64,000 bases of DNA, from positions 620,001 to 684,000 of the forward strand of contig NZ_JAUEPM010000001.1 of the NCBI RefSeq assembly GCF_030406385.1. The letters run 5' to 3'. A program made the translations under genes and the position numbers. Under the pieces are notes generated by a model. It did not search any database and was not told where the DNA came from. It was given only the letters and a program-made list of their open reading frames with translations. Of the stretch, positions 1-10,439 are shown one piece after another. The stretch's first letter is position 1. Every line of letters begins with the position of its first letter. This DNA is from Microbacterium oryzae (GTDB lineage: Bacteria > Actinomycetota > Actinomycetes > Actinomycetales > Microbacteriaceae).

Positions 1-2272
<2,272 letters not shown>

Positions 2273-2274
2273 TC

Positions 2275-2304
2275 ATCCTAGGCGTCTTTTTGAACCATTC
2301 AAAA
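2275..2304 (-). promoter_or_regulatory. furA-katG promoter and FurA operator
   Basis: On the minus strand a minus 35 hexamer TTTGAA (2298-2303) is separated by exactly 17 nt from a minus 10 TAGGAT (2275-2280), which ends 6 nt before the furA ATG, so transcription should begin at or next to the start codon. The minus 35 lies inside a perfect inverted repeat TTTTGAA-N3-TTCAAAA (2288-2304), AT-rich in an otherwise very GC-rich sequence. An AT-rich palindrome at this place is typical of FurA autoregulation. Binding would block RNA polymerase directly. Confidence 0.85.
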
Positions 2305-2417
2305 CAACCGCTCCATCCGGCGTGTCCGGCGCGAGCGCCCCTCGGCGCTCCCGGCCGGAGCGTCGACTGTGCCACGATCGGGGCGAGATGCGGTCGTCGC
2401 CCGTCGAGAGGAATGTC

Positions 2418-3137
2418 ATGCCCGATCCCTCCCCCGCCCTCGCCCCGCGCCTGGTGGCCGAGGGCGCCGGAACGTTCTTCCTCGTCTTCCTCGGCGTCGG
2501 CACCGCCCTGTTCGCCTCGCACCTGGCCGACCCCGCGGGCGCGTACGCGTCCGGGGTCGTGCACCTCGCGGTCGCGGCGGCGTTCGGCCTCGGCTACCTC
2601 GCGGCGGCGGCGGCGTTCGGCCGCGTCTCGGGCGCGCACCTCAACCCCGCCGTGACGCTGGCCGTCGCCGCCGCCGGGCGGCTGCGCTGGTCCGACGCCG
2701 GCCGCTACGCGCTCGTCCAGATGATCGGCGGGCTGGTGGCGACGACCCTCCTCGTCCTCGTGGGCCTGTTCGGGCCGGTCGGATGGCTGGAGGCCGCTCA
2801 GAACGGCGGCTTCGCGAGCGCGGGGTGGGGCGCGCGCTCCGCCGCGGGCTTCGATCTGCCGGCGGCGGTCATCGTCGAGCTCGTGCTGGCCGCGATGCTC
2901 GCGCTCGTCTTCCTCGGCGACGGCGCCCGGCGCGCGAGCGCCGTCGGAGCCGCGCTCGCGGCCATCCATCTCGTCGCCGCCCCCATCGACGGGGGTCTCG
3001 TCAACCCGGCGACGGCGGTCGCGGCGGCCGTGTACGGCGGCGCCGACGCGCTGGCGCAGGTCTGGGTGTTCGCGGTGCTCCCGCTGGTCGGCGCCCTCGC
3101 CGCCGGGCTCGCGCGCCGCAACGCCGCGACGACCTGA
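2418..3137 (+). CDS. MIP/aquaporin-family channel with atypical second NPA loop
   Basis: A 239-residue polytopic protein of the major intrinsic protein family, predicted to form a membrane pore for water or small neutral solutes. Six hydrophobic segments flank two half-helix loops: SGAHLNPAVT (N76-P77-A78) and GGLVNPATA (N196-P197-A198). The residue after the second NPA, normally the Arg of the aromatic/arginine filter, is Thr199, so selectivity may differ from classical AqpZ or GlpF. The start at 2418 is preferred because GAGAGGAA lies just upstream; an upstream in-frame ATG at 2322 would add 32 hydrophilic residues unlike the family. It is divergent from furA-katG, and a peroxide-permeating role is an attractive but unproven idea. 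It ends 3 bp from the convergent RDD gene. Confidence 0.85.
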   Translation: MPDPSPALAPRLVAEGAGTFFLVFLGVGTALFASHLADPAGAYASGVVHLAVAAAFGLGYLAAAAAFGRVSGAHLNPAVTLAVAAAGRLRWSDAGRYALVQMIGGLVATTLLVLVGLFGPVGWLEAAQNGGFASAGWGARSAAGFDLPAAVIVELVLAAMLALVFLGDGARRASAVGAALAAIHLVAAPIDGGLVNPATAVAAAVYGGADALAQVWVFAVLPLVGALAAGLARRNAATT

Positions 3138-3140
3138 CCG

Positions 3141-3944
3141 TCAGCGCAGCAGGCGGGCGACGCGCTCGTCACGGAGCTGCAGAGCGCGCAGCTCCCGCCC
3201 GCGGCGCACCGCGACCACCGCGCGGACGGCGACCTCCGGCGGCACCGCGGGGAGGGGCGCGACATAGGGCGCGAGTTCGCCGACGAGCTCCTCGGCCAGG
3301 CCCTGCCGCGAGCCGGGGTGCATGCGCGCCGCCCCGGTGACGAAGCGCGACAGCCGCCGCGCGATTCGGTCGGGCATCCTGGCCACATCCGCCACCGCCG
3401 CCCACGGCTCCATGCCCGGCGGCAGCGAGAAGTCCACCGGCGACAGCGGCGGCGTGCGCGTCCGCTCGCTGTAGGTGCCGGCGACGAGGTCGCCCAGGCG
3501 CTGCCCGCGCGGGGTGAAGATGCCGACGAGCAGGGCGGTGCCGCCGACGGTGAGATACGTCTCGAAGACGCCGAGGAGCGCGCGGATGAGCGCATGCCGG
3601 AAGCCGATCGCGCCGCCGTCGGTGCGGACGATGCGGCCGCCGACGGCGAGCTTGCCGAGGCTGCGACCGCGCGTGAGCGTCTCCACGGTCGTGGGCAGGA
3701 CGACCAGCAGCAGGACGATCATCACCACGAGGGCGATCTGCAGTGAGCTCTCGTCCAGCGCGCCCGCGTCGACGAGGCTCGTCATGGCGAGGGCGAACAG
3801 CAGGAACAGGGCGGCGGACACCGCGATGTCGATGAGCGCACCGGCCGCCCGCAGCAGCACCCCGACGGGCTGCACGTCGAGGGCCACGGCCTCGCCCGTG
3901 AGCACCTCGTCGTCGCGGATCGCCGCGGCGGATGGCGTCGACAT
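3141..3944 (-). CDS. RDD-family membrane protein
   Basis: A 267-residue integral membrane protein. An RDD domain covers roughly residues 25-170: a first hydrophobic segment around 29-57, a second around 70-92, the family-typical RGRSLGKLAVGGRIVR stretch after it, then a third hydrophobic segment. The C-terminal 100 residues are soluble, rich in Arg and Ala, and resemble no domain I can name. The biochemical role of RDD proteins is poorly defined (ion transport has been proposed for some). It is divergently transcribed from a SpoIIM-like protein; RDD and SpoIIM genes commonly neighbour each other in actinobacteria, which supports both calls. Start codons of the two genes overlap on opposite strands near 3942-3945 if the longer SpoIIM form is used. 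Confidence 0.85.
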   Translation of the reverse strand: MSTPSAAAIRDDEVLTGEAVALDVQPVGVLLRAAGALIDIAVSAALFLLFALAMTSLVDAGALDESSLQIALVVMIVLLLVVLPTTVETLTRGRSLGKLAVGGRIVRTDGGAIGFRHALIRALLGVFETYLTVGGTALLVGIFTPRGQRLGDLVAGTYSERTRTPPLSPVDFSLPPGMEPWAAVADVARMPDRIARRLSRFVTGAARMHPGSRQGLAEELVGELAPYVAPLPAVPPEVAVRAVVAVRRGRELRALQLRDERVARLLR

Positions 3945-3947
3945 GCG

Positions 3948-3953
3948 TACAGT
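3948..3953 (+). promoter_or_regulatory. Minus 10 box of the SpoIIM-like gene
   Basis: TACAGT followed by exactly 7 nt and then GTG (3961). This is the spacing expected when transcription starts on the first base of the start codon. It is the main reason for choosing GTG 3961 rather than ATG 3943 as the start, because ATG 3943 lies upstream of the box. No convincing minus 35 hexamer was seen. Confidence 0.6.
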
Positions 3954-3960
3954 TAATCAG

Positions 3961-4956
3961 GTGGACCTCGATGCCCTCACGGCCGCTCGCGCCCCGGAGT
4001 GGGCGCGTCTGGACGAGCTCTCCCGCCGCCGCCGGCTCACCGGACCGGAGGTCGACGAGCTCGTCGCGCGCTATCAGGCGGCGTCGGCCGATCTCGCGGA
4101 CATCAAGACCACCGCTGGACGCACGCCGCAGGGCGACCACGTGTCGGCGATCCTCTCGCGCGCGCGCCTGCGGCTGACGGGGACGCCCGACGGGGCCCTC
4201 CGCGCGCTGGCGCGCTTCCTCGTCCGGCAGCTTCCGGCCGCCCTGCACCGCGTGCGTTGGACGACGCTCGGCATCGCCGTGGTCTTCGTCGGCGTGGTGG
4301 CGCTCGTGGCGTCGTGGGTGTCGCGCGATCCCGCCCTCGTCGCGTCGCTCGGCCCCGCCGCTCAGCTGGAGCACTACGCCGACGAGCAGTTCGCGGGGTA
4401 CTACACGGAGAACCCCGCGGCGGTCTTCGCGGGCACCGTCTGGACCAACAACGCCTGGATCGCCGCCCAGTGCGTCCTGTTCGGCGTGACCGGCATCTTC
4501 CCCGCGTACGTCCTCGTGCAGAACGCGGTGAGCCTCGGGATCGCCGCGGCCGTCATGTTCGCCTTCGACCGCGGCGACGTCTTCGTGCTGTACATCCTCC
4601 CGCACGGGCTGCTGGAGATGACGTGCATCTTCGTGGCGGGCGCGGCCGGGTTCCACATCTTCTGGGCGCTCGTCGCCCCCGGTCCGCGCACGCGGTCGGC
4701 GGCCCTCGCCGATGCGGGGCTCTCGCTCGCGACGATCGCGGTCGGGCTCGTGCTCGCCCTGGCGCTCGCGGGCGCCGTGGAGGGGTTCGTGACCGGTCAG
4801 CCCTGGCCGTGGTGGGTGAAGATCGGCATCGGCGCGGCGGCGCTGGCGGTCTTCCTGAGCTACATGCTCGTGCAGGGACGGCGCGCGGTGCGCGCGGGCG
4901 AGACCGGCGGGCTCACCGAGTACGAGGCGGGCACGGCGAGACTCGTCGCCGGCTGA
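3961..4956 (+). CDS. SpoIIM-family (stage II sporulation protein M-like) membrane protein
   Basis: A 331-residue protein. A soluble N-terminal region of about 95 residues, starting with the family-like MDLDALTAAR and rich in Arg, precedes five or so hydrophobic segments. The conserved ILPHGLLEM stretch with its glutamate lies in the second half. Proteins of this family are widespread in non-sporulating actinobacteria, so the name does not imply sporulation; the cellular role is unknown. GTG 3961 is chosen because of the leaderless-type minus 10 box; an upstream ATG at 3943 would add six residues. It is divergent from the RDD gene and ends 3 bp from the convergent DUF3499 gene. Confidence 0.85.
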   Translation: MDLDALTAARAPEWARLDELSRRRRLTGPEVDELVARYQAASADLADIKTTAGRTPQGDHVSAILSRARLRLTGTPDGALRALARFLVRQLPAALHRVRWTTLGIAVVFVGVVALVASWVSRDPALVASLGPAAQLEHYADEQFAGYYTENPAAVFAGTVWTNNAWIAAQCVLFGVTGIFPAYVLVQNAVSLGIAAAVMFAFDRGDVFVLYILPHGLLEMTCIFVAGAAGFHIFWALVAPGPRTRSAALADAGLSLATIAVGLVLALALAGAVEGFVTGQPWPWWVKIGIGAAALAVFLSYMLVQGRRAVRAGETGGLTEYEAGTARLVAG

Positions 4957-4959
4957 GCG

Positions 4960-5166
4960 TCAGGCGCGGAGCGTCTCGTGCCGGACGACGACCCAGCCCT
5001 GCGGCACCGACAGGCGCTCGGTGTGCAGCGCGCACAGGTCGTGGGCGTGGGGGTCGTCCCCCGCGCCGAGCGGACCCACCGCGGCCATCTGGTCCGCATA
5101 GTCGTAGGTCATGGTCGTCACGGCCTCGCGGGCGCAGCCCACCTTGGAGCACAGTCTCTCGCGCAT
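4960..5166 (-). CDS. DUF3499 small zinc-ribbon-like protein
   Basis: A 68-residue protein of the actinobacterial DUF3499 family, function unknown. A Cys pair near the N-terminus (MRERLCSKVGC) and a second metal-ligand-like motif (DLCALH) suggest a small zinc-binding fold; the middle carries the typical TYDYAD and VGPL stretches. Family members begin at this methionine, and a TAGGCT box ends 7 nt upstream (leaderless arrangement). An upstream in-frame ATG at 5199 would add 11 residues and bypass the promoter. In mycobacteria the homologue lies near whiB2 and manA, as here, which supports assignment to the conserved envelope block. Confidence 0.85.
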   Translation of the reverse strand: MRERLCSKVGCAREAVTTMTYDYADQMAAVGPLGAGDDPHAHDLCALHTERLSVPQGWVVVRHETLRA

Positions 5167-5173
5167 CCGGATC

Positions 5174-5228
5174 AGCCTACCGACGAGCAGCTCGGGCACG
5201 GCGACGACGCGCAGCAGCGCCGTAAGCT
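5174..5228. promoter_or_regulatory. Back-to-back minus 10 boxes for DUF3499 and zincin-like genes
   Basis: The 68-bp gap between the divergent genes holds two TANNNT boxes facing outward. TAGGCT on the minus strand (5174-5179) is 7 nt before the DUF3499 ATG, and TAAGCT on the plus strand (5223-5228) is 6 nt before the ATG at 5235. Both are positioned for leaderless transcripts. Clear minus 35 elements are not visible. Confidence 0.6.
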
Positions 5229-5234
5229 GGAGCC

Positions 5235-5693
5235 ATGAAGTGGTGGAACCGCCCGCCCCGCCCGGCGCCGCCTCGCGCGACCGCGCGGCACGGCAGGCAC
5301 GGACGCGCGGGCCGCAGCTCGATCGTGCGCCCGCCGCTGCCGCCCGTCGACACGCGCTATGAGCGATTCGACGTGGCCGTCGGCTCCGCGGCGGAGTACC
5401 TCCGCAGCGCCTGGCCGGAGCTGCGCGACGTGAGCTTCGAGATCGCGGGGCTCCCCGTCGAGCCGTCGGAGGACGGCATCCCCCGCTGGCGCATCGACCG
5501 CGCCGCGCGGCGGATCATCCTGTTCCGGATCCCGGTGGAGCGGCTCAGCCGGGTCCACGGCGCGATCGGGCTCGCGCGGGCGGACGACTACCACCGCCGC
5601 ATCGTCGTGGAGGGCGCGGTGTTCCGCGCGGCTGCCGACTACCTCGACCGCGACCCGTGGGACCTCGCCCCCGACCGCTACCGCTGGTACTGA
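5235..5693 (+). CDS. Zincin-like metallopeptidase-family protein lacking HExxH
   Basis: A 152-residue protein whose layout matches the actinobacterial metallopeptidase-family proteins encoded next to DUF3499 and DUF5719 genes. It has a basic Arg/Pro-rich N-terminal 35 residues, then a YERFDVAV helix, an FEIAGLP strand and the IILFRIPVERLSR core. I see no HExxH zinc motif in the C-terminal helix where active zincins have one (YHRRIVVEGAVFRAA instead), so this may be a non-catalytic member. Function is unknown. The start is fixed by a TAAGCT box 6 nt upstream; GGAG at 5229-5232 is too close to act as a ribosome site. It converges on the DUF5719 gene with only 15 bp between stops. Confidence 0.7.
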   Translation: MKWWNRPPRPAPPRATARHGRHGRAGRSSIVRPPLPPVDTRYERFDVAVGSAAEYLRSAWPELRDVSFEIAGLPVEPSEDGIPRWRIDRAARRIILFRIPVERLSRVHGAIGLARADDYHRRIVVEGAVFRAAADYLDRDPWDLAPDRYRWY

Positions 5694-5708
5694 CCGCAGG
5701 CGAACCGG

Positions 5709-7085
5709 TCAGGGGTAGACGGTGAGCGGCCGCGGCATCGACGCGTCCTGCGTGATCGGCAGCGCCGCGAGCACACTGCCGCCCTCGAAGCCGAGCAACG
5801 TGTGGAGCGTGGAACCACCCGGGTCGAGCGTGTAGAGCCCGCTGCCGGGAAGCGCGACCGAGGCGAAGGCGTGCGCGTCCACCTCCAGCGACTGCTCTCC
5901 ATCGTCGCCGGAGACCGCGACCGTAACCGCCTCGTCGCCCGGGTTGTAGACGCTCACGCGCGGGTTGGGGCCGTCGGGCACCGCGAACAGCGTGGCGCGC
6001 TCGACCGGCGGCGCCGCGGCGTACCAGGCGTAGTCGGAGCCCGGCCCGAAGCCCGTCGCCTGCCAGGCGGCGGCGACGACCGGCTGATCGGCGTCGACGA
6101 GCACGGTGTACCGGCCAGCCGGAAGGCCGCCCAGATCGGCGGACTTCGGCTGATCGGCGGTCAGCGCGACCTCCTCGGGCGCGCGGACCGGAACGCCGCC
6201 GCCCTCCGGCAGGACGGTGACCGTCGCCGTGGCATCCGCCGTGGACAGCAGCCGGACGAGCCCGGAGGAGTTCTCCCCCTCACTCGCCTCGGGCGTGACG
6301 TTGACGCCCGGGAGGACCTGCGTCGCCGCCGGCGCGACCGCCGGCTGCAGGTCGATGCCGCCGGGCTCGAGCGTGCGCACGATGCTGGACTGGAGGGTGA
6401 CGCGCACCGGCGAGCCGACCGCGGTGACCCGAACCGCTGGCGCTTCCTCGCCTCCGGCGATGCCGGCCAGCGGGATGGGCACCTGAGCACCGGCGGGGAT
6501 CGCGATGGCATCGGCGCCGGCGGGAGTGGTGACGCCCTCGACTCCGAACACGTCCAGCGACACGACCGCGTTCGCGTCGGTCGGGTTCGCCACGAGCAGG
6601 ATGCCCGTGGTCCCGGTGGCGACGTCGCCGCCGACGATCCAGGACTCCATCTGCGGCGCCCGGCACTCCGAGGCCGCGAACCCGCCGAGATCCATGTCGC
6701 GCGCCTCGACGGACGAGGCGGCGGCCGCGGGGACGGGCTCGCGGCCCTCCGGGGAGCGGCGGAACAGCGGCGCTGTCGCATCGGCGACACCGGAGAGCGT
6801 CAGCTCCCCCTGCTCGAGGCGCTCGCCGCTCGCGTCGCCGGAGATGACGGCGGCGTCGGCGGCCGCGCTCACCCCTGCGGCGTCCTCCGCGGAGCGCGCG
6901 AGCGCCAGCAGCGGCCCGTCGCACGCGAGCAGCACCTCGGCCGGTGCGGGAAGCACGTCGGTCGAGGGTGCGGCGGCGCCCACCGCGGGCCAGGGCGCCG
7001 CGCCAGCGCCGACGACCGCGGCCACGGCGGCCGCCGAGACGACCGCTCCCATGACGATGCGCGCCGATGTCGTCGCCCTGCTCAT
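5709..7085 (-). CDS. DUF5719 exported protein
   Basis: A 458-residue protein with one N-terminal hydrophobic segment (about residues 9-36, signal peptide or anchor) and a long Ala/Val/Gly-rich extracytoplasmic part. Repeated beta-sandwich-like stretches (for example VANPTDANAVVSLDVFG and VYNPGDEAVTVAVSG) recall immunoglobulin-like or bacterial surface folds. It matches the DUF5719 family, usually encoded directly after a giant GT2 membrane glycosyltransferase, as here. The ATG overlaps the stop of that gene as ATGA, so they are co-translated. Inferred role: partner of that glycosyltransferase at the outer membrane face in cell-wall glycan assembly; the precise activity is unknown. Confidence 0.8.
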   Translation of the reverse strand: MSRATTSARIVMGAVVSAAAVAAVVGAGAAPWPAVGAAAPSTDVLPAPAEVLLACDGPLLALARSAEDAAGVSAAADAAVISGDASGERLEQGELTLSGVADATAPLFRRSPEGREPVPAAAASSVEARDMDLGGFAASECRAPQMESWIVGGDVATGTTGILLVANPTDANAVVSLDVFGVEGVTTPAGADAIAIPAGAQVPIPLAGIAGGEEAPAVRVTAVGSPVRVTLQSSIVRTLEPGGIDLQPAVAPAATQVLPGVNVTPEASEGENSSGLVRLLSTADATATVTVLPEGGGVPVRAPEEVALTADQPKSADLGGLPAGRYTVLVDADQPVVAAAWQATGFGPGSDYAWYAAAPPVERATLFAVPDGPNPRVSVYNPGDEAVTVAVSGDDGEQSLEVDAHAFASVALPGSGLYTLDPGGSTLHTLLGFEGGSVLAALPITQDASMPRPLTVYP

Positions 7086-9877
7086 TCCGCCTCCTCGAAT
7101 CCCGCCCCGATGACCCGGGGCTTGCGCCGCGCCGCCCGGTGCGAGATCGGCGTCGGCACGGCGAGCAGCAGTGCGACCGCCACCGCGATGAGCTGCGCCA
7201 GCGCGATGGCGCGGGCGGTCGCCTGGTCGTCGGCCGACAGGGGCGCTCGCGGCGAGCGCTCGGCGTCGACGCTCCACAGCACGCCGCGCGGCGTCTCCCC
7301 GACACGCACCAGCCCGCCGCGCTGGTCGATCGCGGTCGTCGCCGCGAGCCGCAGGGCGCGCGCGAGCTCGTCCTCCTCGTCGTTCGCGGCGAGGAGGACG
7401 AACGCGATGCCCTCGTCCGCGAGCCGTGCGGCGATGTCGCCGGCTGCGCCGGAGACGAGATCGGTCGACATCTCCGCGACCCGCACGTCGTCGTCGGAGA
7501 CCACGGGCTGCGTGGACTGCAGCGTGGACTGCCCGCCCAGCGTCTCGCTCGACCCCCACACGAGCGACGCCGCGAGCCCGCCGTCGGCCTGCGGACTGAG
7601 GACGAGGGTGGCGAGGTCGTCGACGATCGCCGCCTGAGCGGAGACGTAGGCGGGCAGGGTGGTGTCACCGCCGCTCCGGAGCTCCGACTGCCCCCGGTGC
7701 ACGGCGGTCAGGGCTGGCACGGCGGCCGCGCATACGCCGACGAGCGCGACGACGGCGACCGCCGCGCGCAGTCCGCGCCGAGCGAGACCGACGTCGAGGG
7801 CGACCGCCGCCGCGGCGACGAGACCCAGCCACGCGAGGCTGAGGGCCGACCCGGGCCAGACCGCCACGGGGGTCGACTGCGCCCAGGCGGGCTGCAGCGA
7901 GACGACCGCCACGGCGGACACGAGTCCGAGAGCCGCGAGCACGACCATCGCCGTGCCCATCCGCCACCGCCGCGTGAGCGGCGCGATCACCGCGGCGAGT
8001 GCGACCGGCGCGAGCAGCAGCGGGACCCACCAGGTCGAGGCCGGCAGTCCGAAGCCGGTGAGGAAAGCGCCCCATCCGCCGGGGTCGGGGGTCGGGAATC
8101 CGAGCGCGAGCCGCCACCGCTCCTCCGCTGCGATCGCGGGCGCCGCCCAGGGCTGGCCCGGGTCGGCGAGGAGCGCCCATGGGGTGCCGCGGCCGACCTG
8201 CGCGAGAACGACGGGGAGCGACAGCACCACCGCGGGCACCACCGTCCACACCACGCGGGCGACGGCGCGCGGGCGCCGCACGCAGGTCAGCACGAGCGCG
8301 ATCGCCCACACCAGGATGAGCGCGGGGGCGAGCGACGGGGCGCACGCGAGGACGGCGGCGAGCAGCAGCGAGGCGCTGCCGGCGGCTCCCCACGAGCGGT
8401 GAGCGGCGGCGCCGGCGAACAGCAGCCAGGGCAGCAGGAGGTGCGCGATGACAGACGCGGGACGGGGATCGACGAGGGCCGAGAGGAAGCTGGGCGCGAA
8501 CGCCCAGAGGAGGGCCATGACGACGCGGACGCCAGCGCGCGGCGTCACCCGCGTGGCGGCGAACCACGCACCCAGCACAGCCAGCGGCAGGGCCAGCAGC
8601 CACAGCACGAGGAGCGCGAAGGACGGGCTCGCCGGCCAGAGCGACCCGAGCAGGGCGGTGACGCCGGCGAACGGGTCGGCCGCCGATACGACGTGCAGCC
8701 CGACCTCGCGGCGCCCGTAGGCGGCTTCGGACCAGAGGCCCGAGACCGTGCGCTGCAGCGGCAGGAGCGCGCCCCCCGCGACCCCGGGCCACGACAGCAG
8801 CGCGAGGAACGCCACCACGCTCACGACGCCGGCGGCGAGCACGGCCCACGCGCCGCCGCCCGAGAAGAACCGCAGCTCGCTGCGCACGCGGGGCGCGTGG
8901 TGCGGATCGTGGCGCTCGCGCAGGTCCGCGCGCGTCACGCGGAGCGCCTCGACGCTCGCCCAGGAGCGGCTGCGAATGCCGCGGATGCGACGACGCGAGC
9001 GCGCGACCGCCCCCACGCGCACCATCGCGACGACGGCGGCCGCCCACTCCGCGGGCACGAACGCCGGCGCCTTGGCGATGAGCTGGACGACGGTCTTCCA
9101 CAGCGCCAGCGGCAGGAACGAGAGCCAGTGCAGCACGACCGCCCACGCGGGCGCGTAGGCGAGTCGGCGATGCAGCTGCGCGAGGCGCTCGCGGTAGTCG
9201 TCGGCCATCCGCGCTCGATGCGGGGGCGGGACGGCGATGCGCGCGCGCGGCACGAGCGCCACGCGGCGGCCGGCGAGATGCGCGCGGACGCCCATGTCGA
9301 GGCCCTCATCGGCTCCGAGGAGCGCGGGATCCGGTGCGAGCTCGGCGGCGATGTCGCCGCGGACGAGGACGCCACGGACGTCCGCGCCCAGCACGTCGTC
9401 GAGTCCGTCGTACTGGCCCTGGTCGAACTCGCCGTCGGCGAGCTCCACGGAGCGCCCGAAGCGGGTCATGCTCCGCCCGAGCGAGACGATGCGCTCGGCA
9501 TCGCGCTCGTCGACGAGCTTCGGCGCGGCGATCGCAATGGAGGGGCCGCGCTCGAGGGCCGCCGTCTGGGCGGCGAGCGCGCCGGCATCGGGTGTGGAGT
9601 CGTGCGCGAGCAGCCACACCGCGGCGCCGGGCGTCACCCGCCGCAGCGCGTAGCCGACAGCTCCCGCGAAGGTCGTGGCGGCCGAGGCTTCGACGATGCC
9701 CTCGGCGCCCGAGGACGACACGAGGTCGCGGAACGGCTCGAGCGATCCGCACACGACGACCGTGAGCGCGTCGACGGGCCGGCGCTGCGAGCGGATGGCC
9801 GCGAGGGTGCGTTCGAGGGCGGATGCGGCATCCGGTGAGGAGCGCGCGACGAGGACGGCGTGGACTGCGGCGGGCAT
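7082..9877 (-). CDS. Large membrane-bound family 2 glycosyltransferase
   Basis: A 931-residue protein. Residues 1-230 form a GT-A-type domain starting with the VHAVLVARSSPD strand, although the usual DxD is degenerate (LLAHDSTPDAG). The rest has about a dozen hydrophobic helices, with a soluble stretch near residues 730-860 before a last membrane helix. Conserved actinobacterial proteins of this kind sit beside whiB2-like and DUF5719 genes; the natural donor and acceptor are not known to me. A TAGGCT box lies 9 nt before the ATG, giving a leader of only a few bases. Overlap with the DUF5719 start indicates an operon. A role in arabinan- or galactan-like wall glycan synthesis is inference only. 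Confidence 0.8.
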   Translation of the reverse strand: MPAAVHAVLVARSSPDAASALERTLAAIRSQRRPVDALTVVVCGSLEPFRDLVSSSGAEGIVEASAATTFAGAVGYALRRVTPGAAVWLLAHDSTPDAGALAAQTAALERGPSIAIAAPKLVDERDAERIVSLGRSMTRFGRSVELADGEFDQGQYDGLDDVLGADVRGVLVRGDIAAELAPDPALLGADEGLDMGVRAHLAGRRVALVPRARIAVPPPHRARMADDYRERLAQLHRRLAYAPAWAVVLHWLSFLPLALWKTVVQLIAKAPAFVPAEWAAAVVAMVRVGAVARSRRRIRGIRSRSWASVEALRVTRADLRERHDPHHAPRVRSELRFFSGGGAWAVLAAGVVSVVAFLALLSWPGVAGGALLPLQRTVSGLWSEAAYGRREVGLHVVSAADPFAGVTALLGSLWPASPSFALLVLWLLALPLAVLGAWFAATRVTPRAGVRVVMALLWAFAPSFLSALVDPRPASVIAHLLLPWLLFAGAAAHRSWGAAGSASLLLAAVLACAPSLAPALILVWAIALVLTCVRRPRAVARVVWTVVPAVVLSLPVVLAQVGRGTPWALLADPGQPWAAPAIAAEERWRLALGFPTPDPGGWGAFLTGFGLPASTWWVPLLLAPVALAAVIAPLTRRWRMGTAMVVLAALGLVSAVAVVSLQPAWAQSTPVAVWPGSALSLAWLGLVAAAAVALDVGLARRGLRAAVAVVALVGVCAAAVPALTAVHRGQSELRSGGDTTLPAYVSAQAAIVDDLATLVLSPQADGGLAASLVWGSSETLGGQSTLQSTQPVVSDDDVRVAEMSTDLVSGAAGDIAARLADEGIAFVLLAANDEEDELARALRLAATTAIDQRGGLVRVGETPRGVLWSVDAERSPRAPLSADDQATARAIALAQLIAVAVALLLAVPTPISHRAARRKPRVIGAGFEEAE

Positions 9878-9957
9878 GACCGGGCAAGCCTAAGCCGTGC
9901 GGCGCGCGGGGCCGGAGATCGGCGCGCCGAGGCGGCGCTTTCCCAGCCGGCGGGCGG

Positions 9958-10278
9958 TCAGCTCGCCTGGCGCTTGAGCTTGCGACGCTCGCGCTCGCTC
10001 AGACCGCCCCAGATGCCGAAGCGCTCGTCGTTCTGCAGGGCGTACTCGAGACACTCCGCCCGCACGTCGCAGGTCGCGCAGATGCGCTTGGCGTCGCGCG
10101 TGGAGCCGCCCTTCTCGGGGAAGAAGGCCTCGGGATCCGTCTGCGCGCACAGCGCATCGCTCTGCCACGCGAGCGCTGTCTCCTCCGCCGTCGCCGGCCG
10201 GACTCCCGGCACGCCGAGCTCGACCGGATCGACGAACCAGTCGTCGGGTACTCCCGATCGATACTGCGAAGGCGCCAT
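9958..10278 (-). CDS. WhiB-family iron-sulfur transcription factor (WhiB2-like)
   Basis: A 106-residue WhiB-like regulator. The four [4Fe-4S]-binding cysteines are C44, C67, C70 and C76 (pattern C-CxxC-x5-C), followed by the GIWGG turn at 88-92 and a basic C-terminal RERRKLKRQ tail that contacts DNA. WhiB proteins act with the housekeeping sigma factor region 4. The position between manA and a conserved envelope block matches WhiB2/WhmD, the division- and septation-linked member, but the assignment to WhiB2 is contextual. The start at 10278 is preferred because GGAGAG lies just upstream; a longer form from 10326 would begin close to the predicted transcription start. Confidence 0.92.
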   Translation of the reverse strand: MAPSQYRSGVPDDWFVDPVELGVPGVRPATAEETALAWQSDALCAQTDPEAFFPEKGGSTRDAKRICATCDVRAECLEYALQNDERFGIWGGLSERERRKLKRQAS

Positions 10279-10329
10279 CGTCGCTCTCCAACCCTTGTGT
10301 CTCCCCCACGCGGGCAGCGTGTGCACTTA

Positions 10330-10358
10330 ATTACAACGGTGTGATTCGCAGAGGTCAA
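10330..10358 (-). promoter_or_regulatory. whiB promoter
   Basis: On the minus strand TTGACC (10353-10358), 17 nt, TGTAAT (10330-10335): the best sigma-70-type promoter in the window. Predicted start is near 10323, giving an approximately 45-nt leader that contains GGAGAG before the ATG at 10278. This contrasts with the leaderless pattern of most other first genes here. Confidence 0.75.
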
Positions 10359-10439
10359 GTCGCAGATCGTAAACCCTGAAGGGAAGATCGAAGGTTCACC
10401 TGGTCCACCGGCGTGTCGCGGCGGCGGATCCCCGCGCGC

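Noticed and set aside
3961..4956. Evidence for endospore formation
   Set aside because: The SpoIIM-like family is common in non-sporulating actinobacteria and no other sporulation gene is present.
7067..9838. 923-codon plus-strand open frame opposite the large glycosyltransferase
   Set aside because: Composition dominated by Arg, Gly, His and Asp with no domain-like pattern. The minus-strand frame has coherent membrane helices and coupled overlaps with DUF5719.
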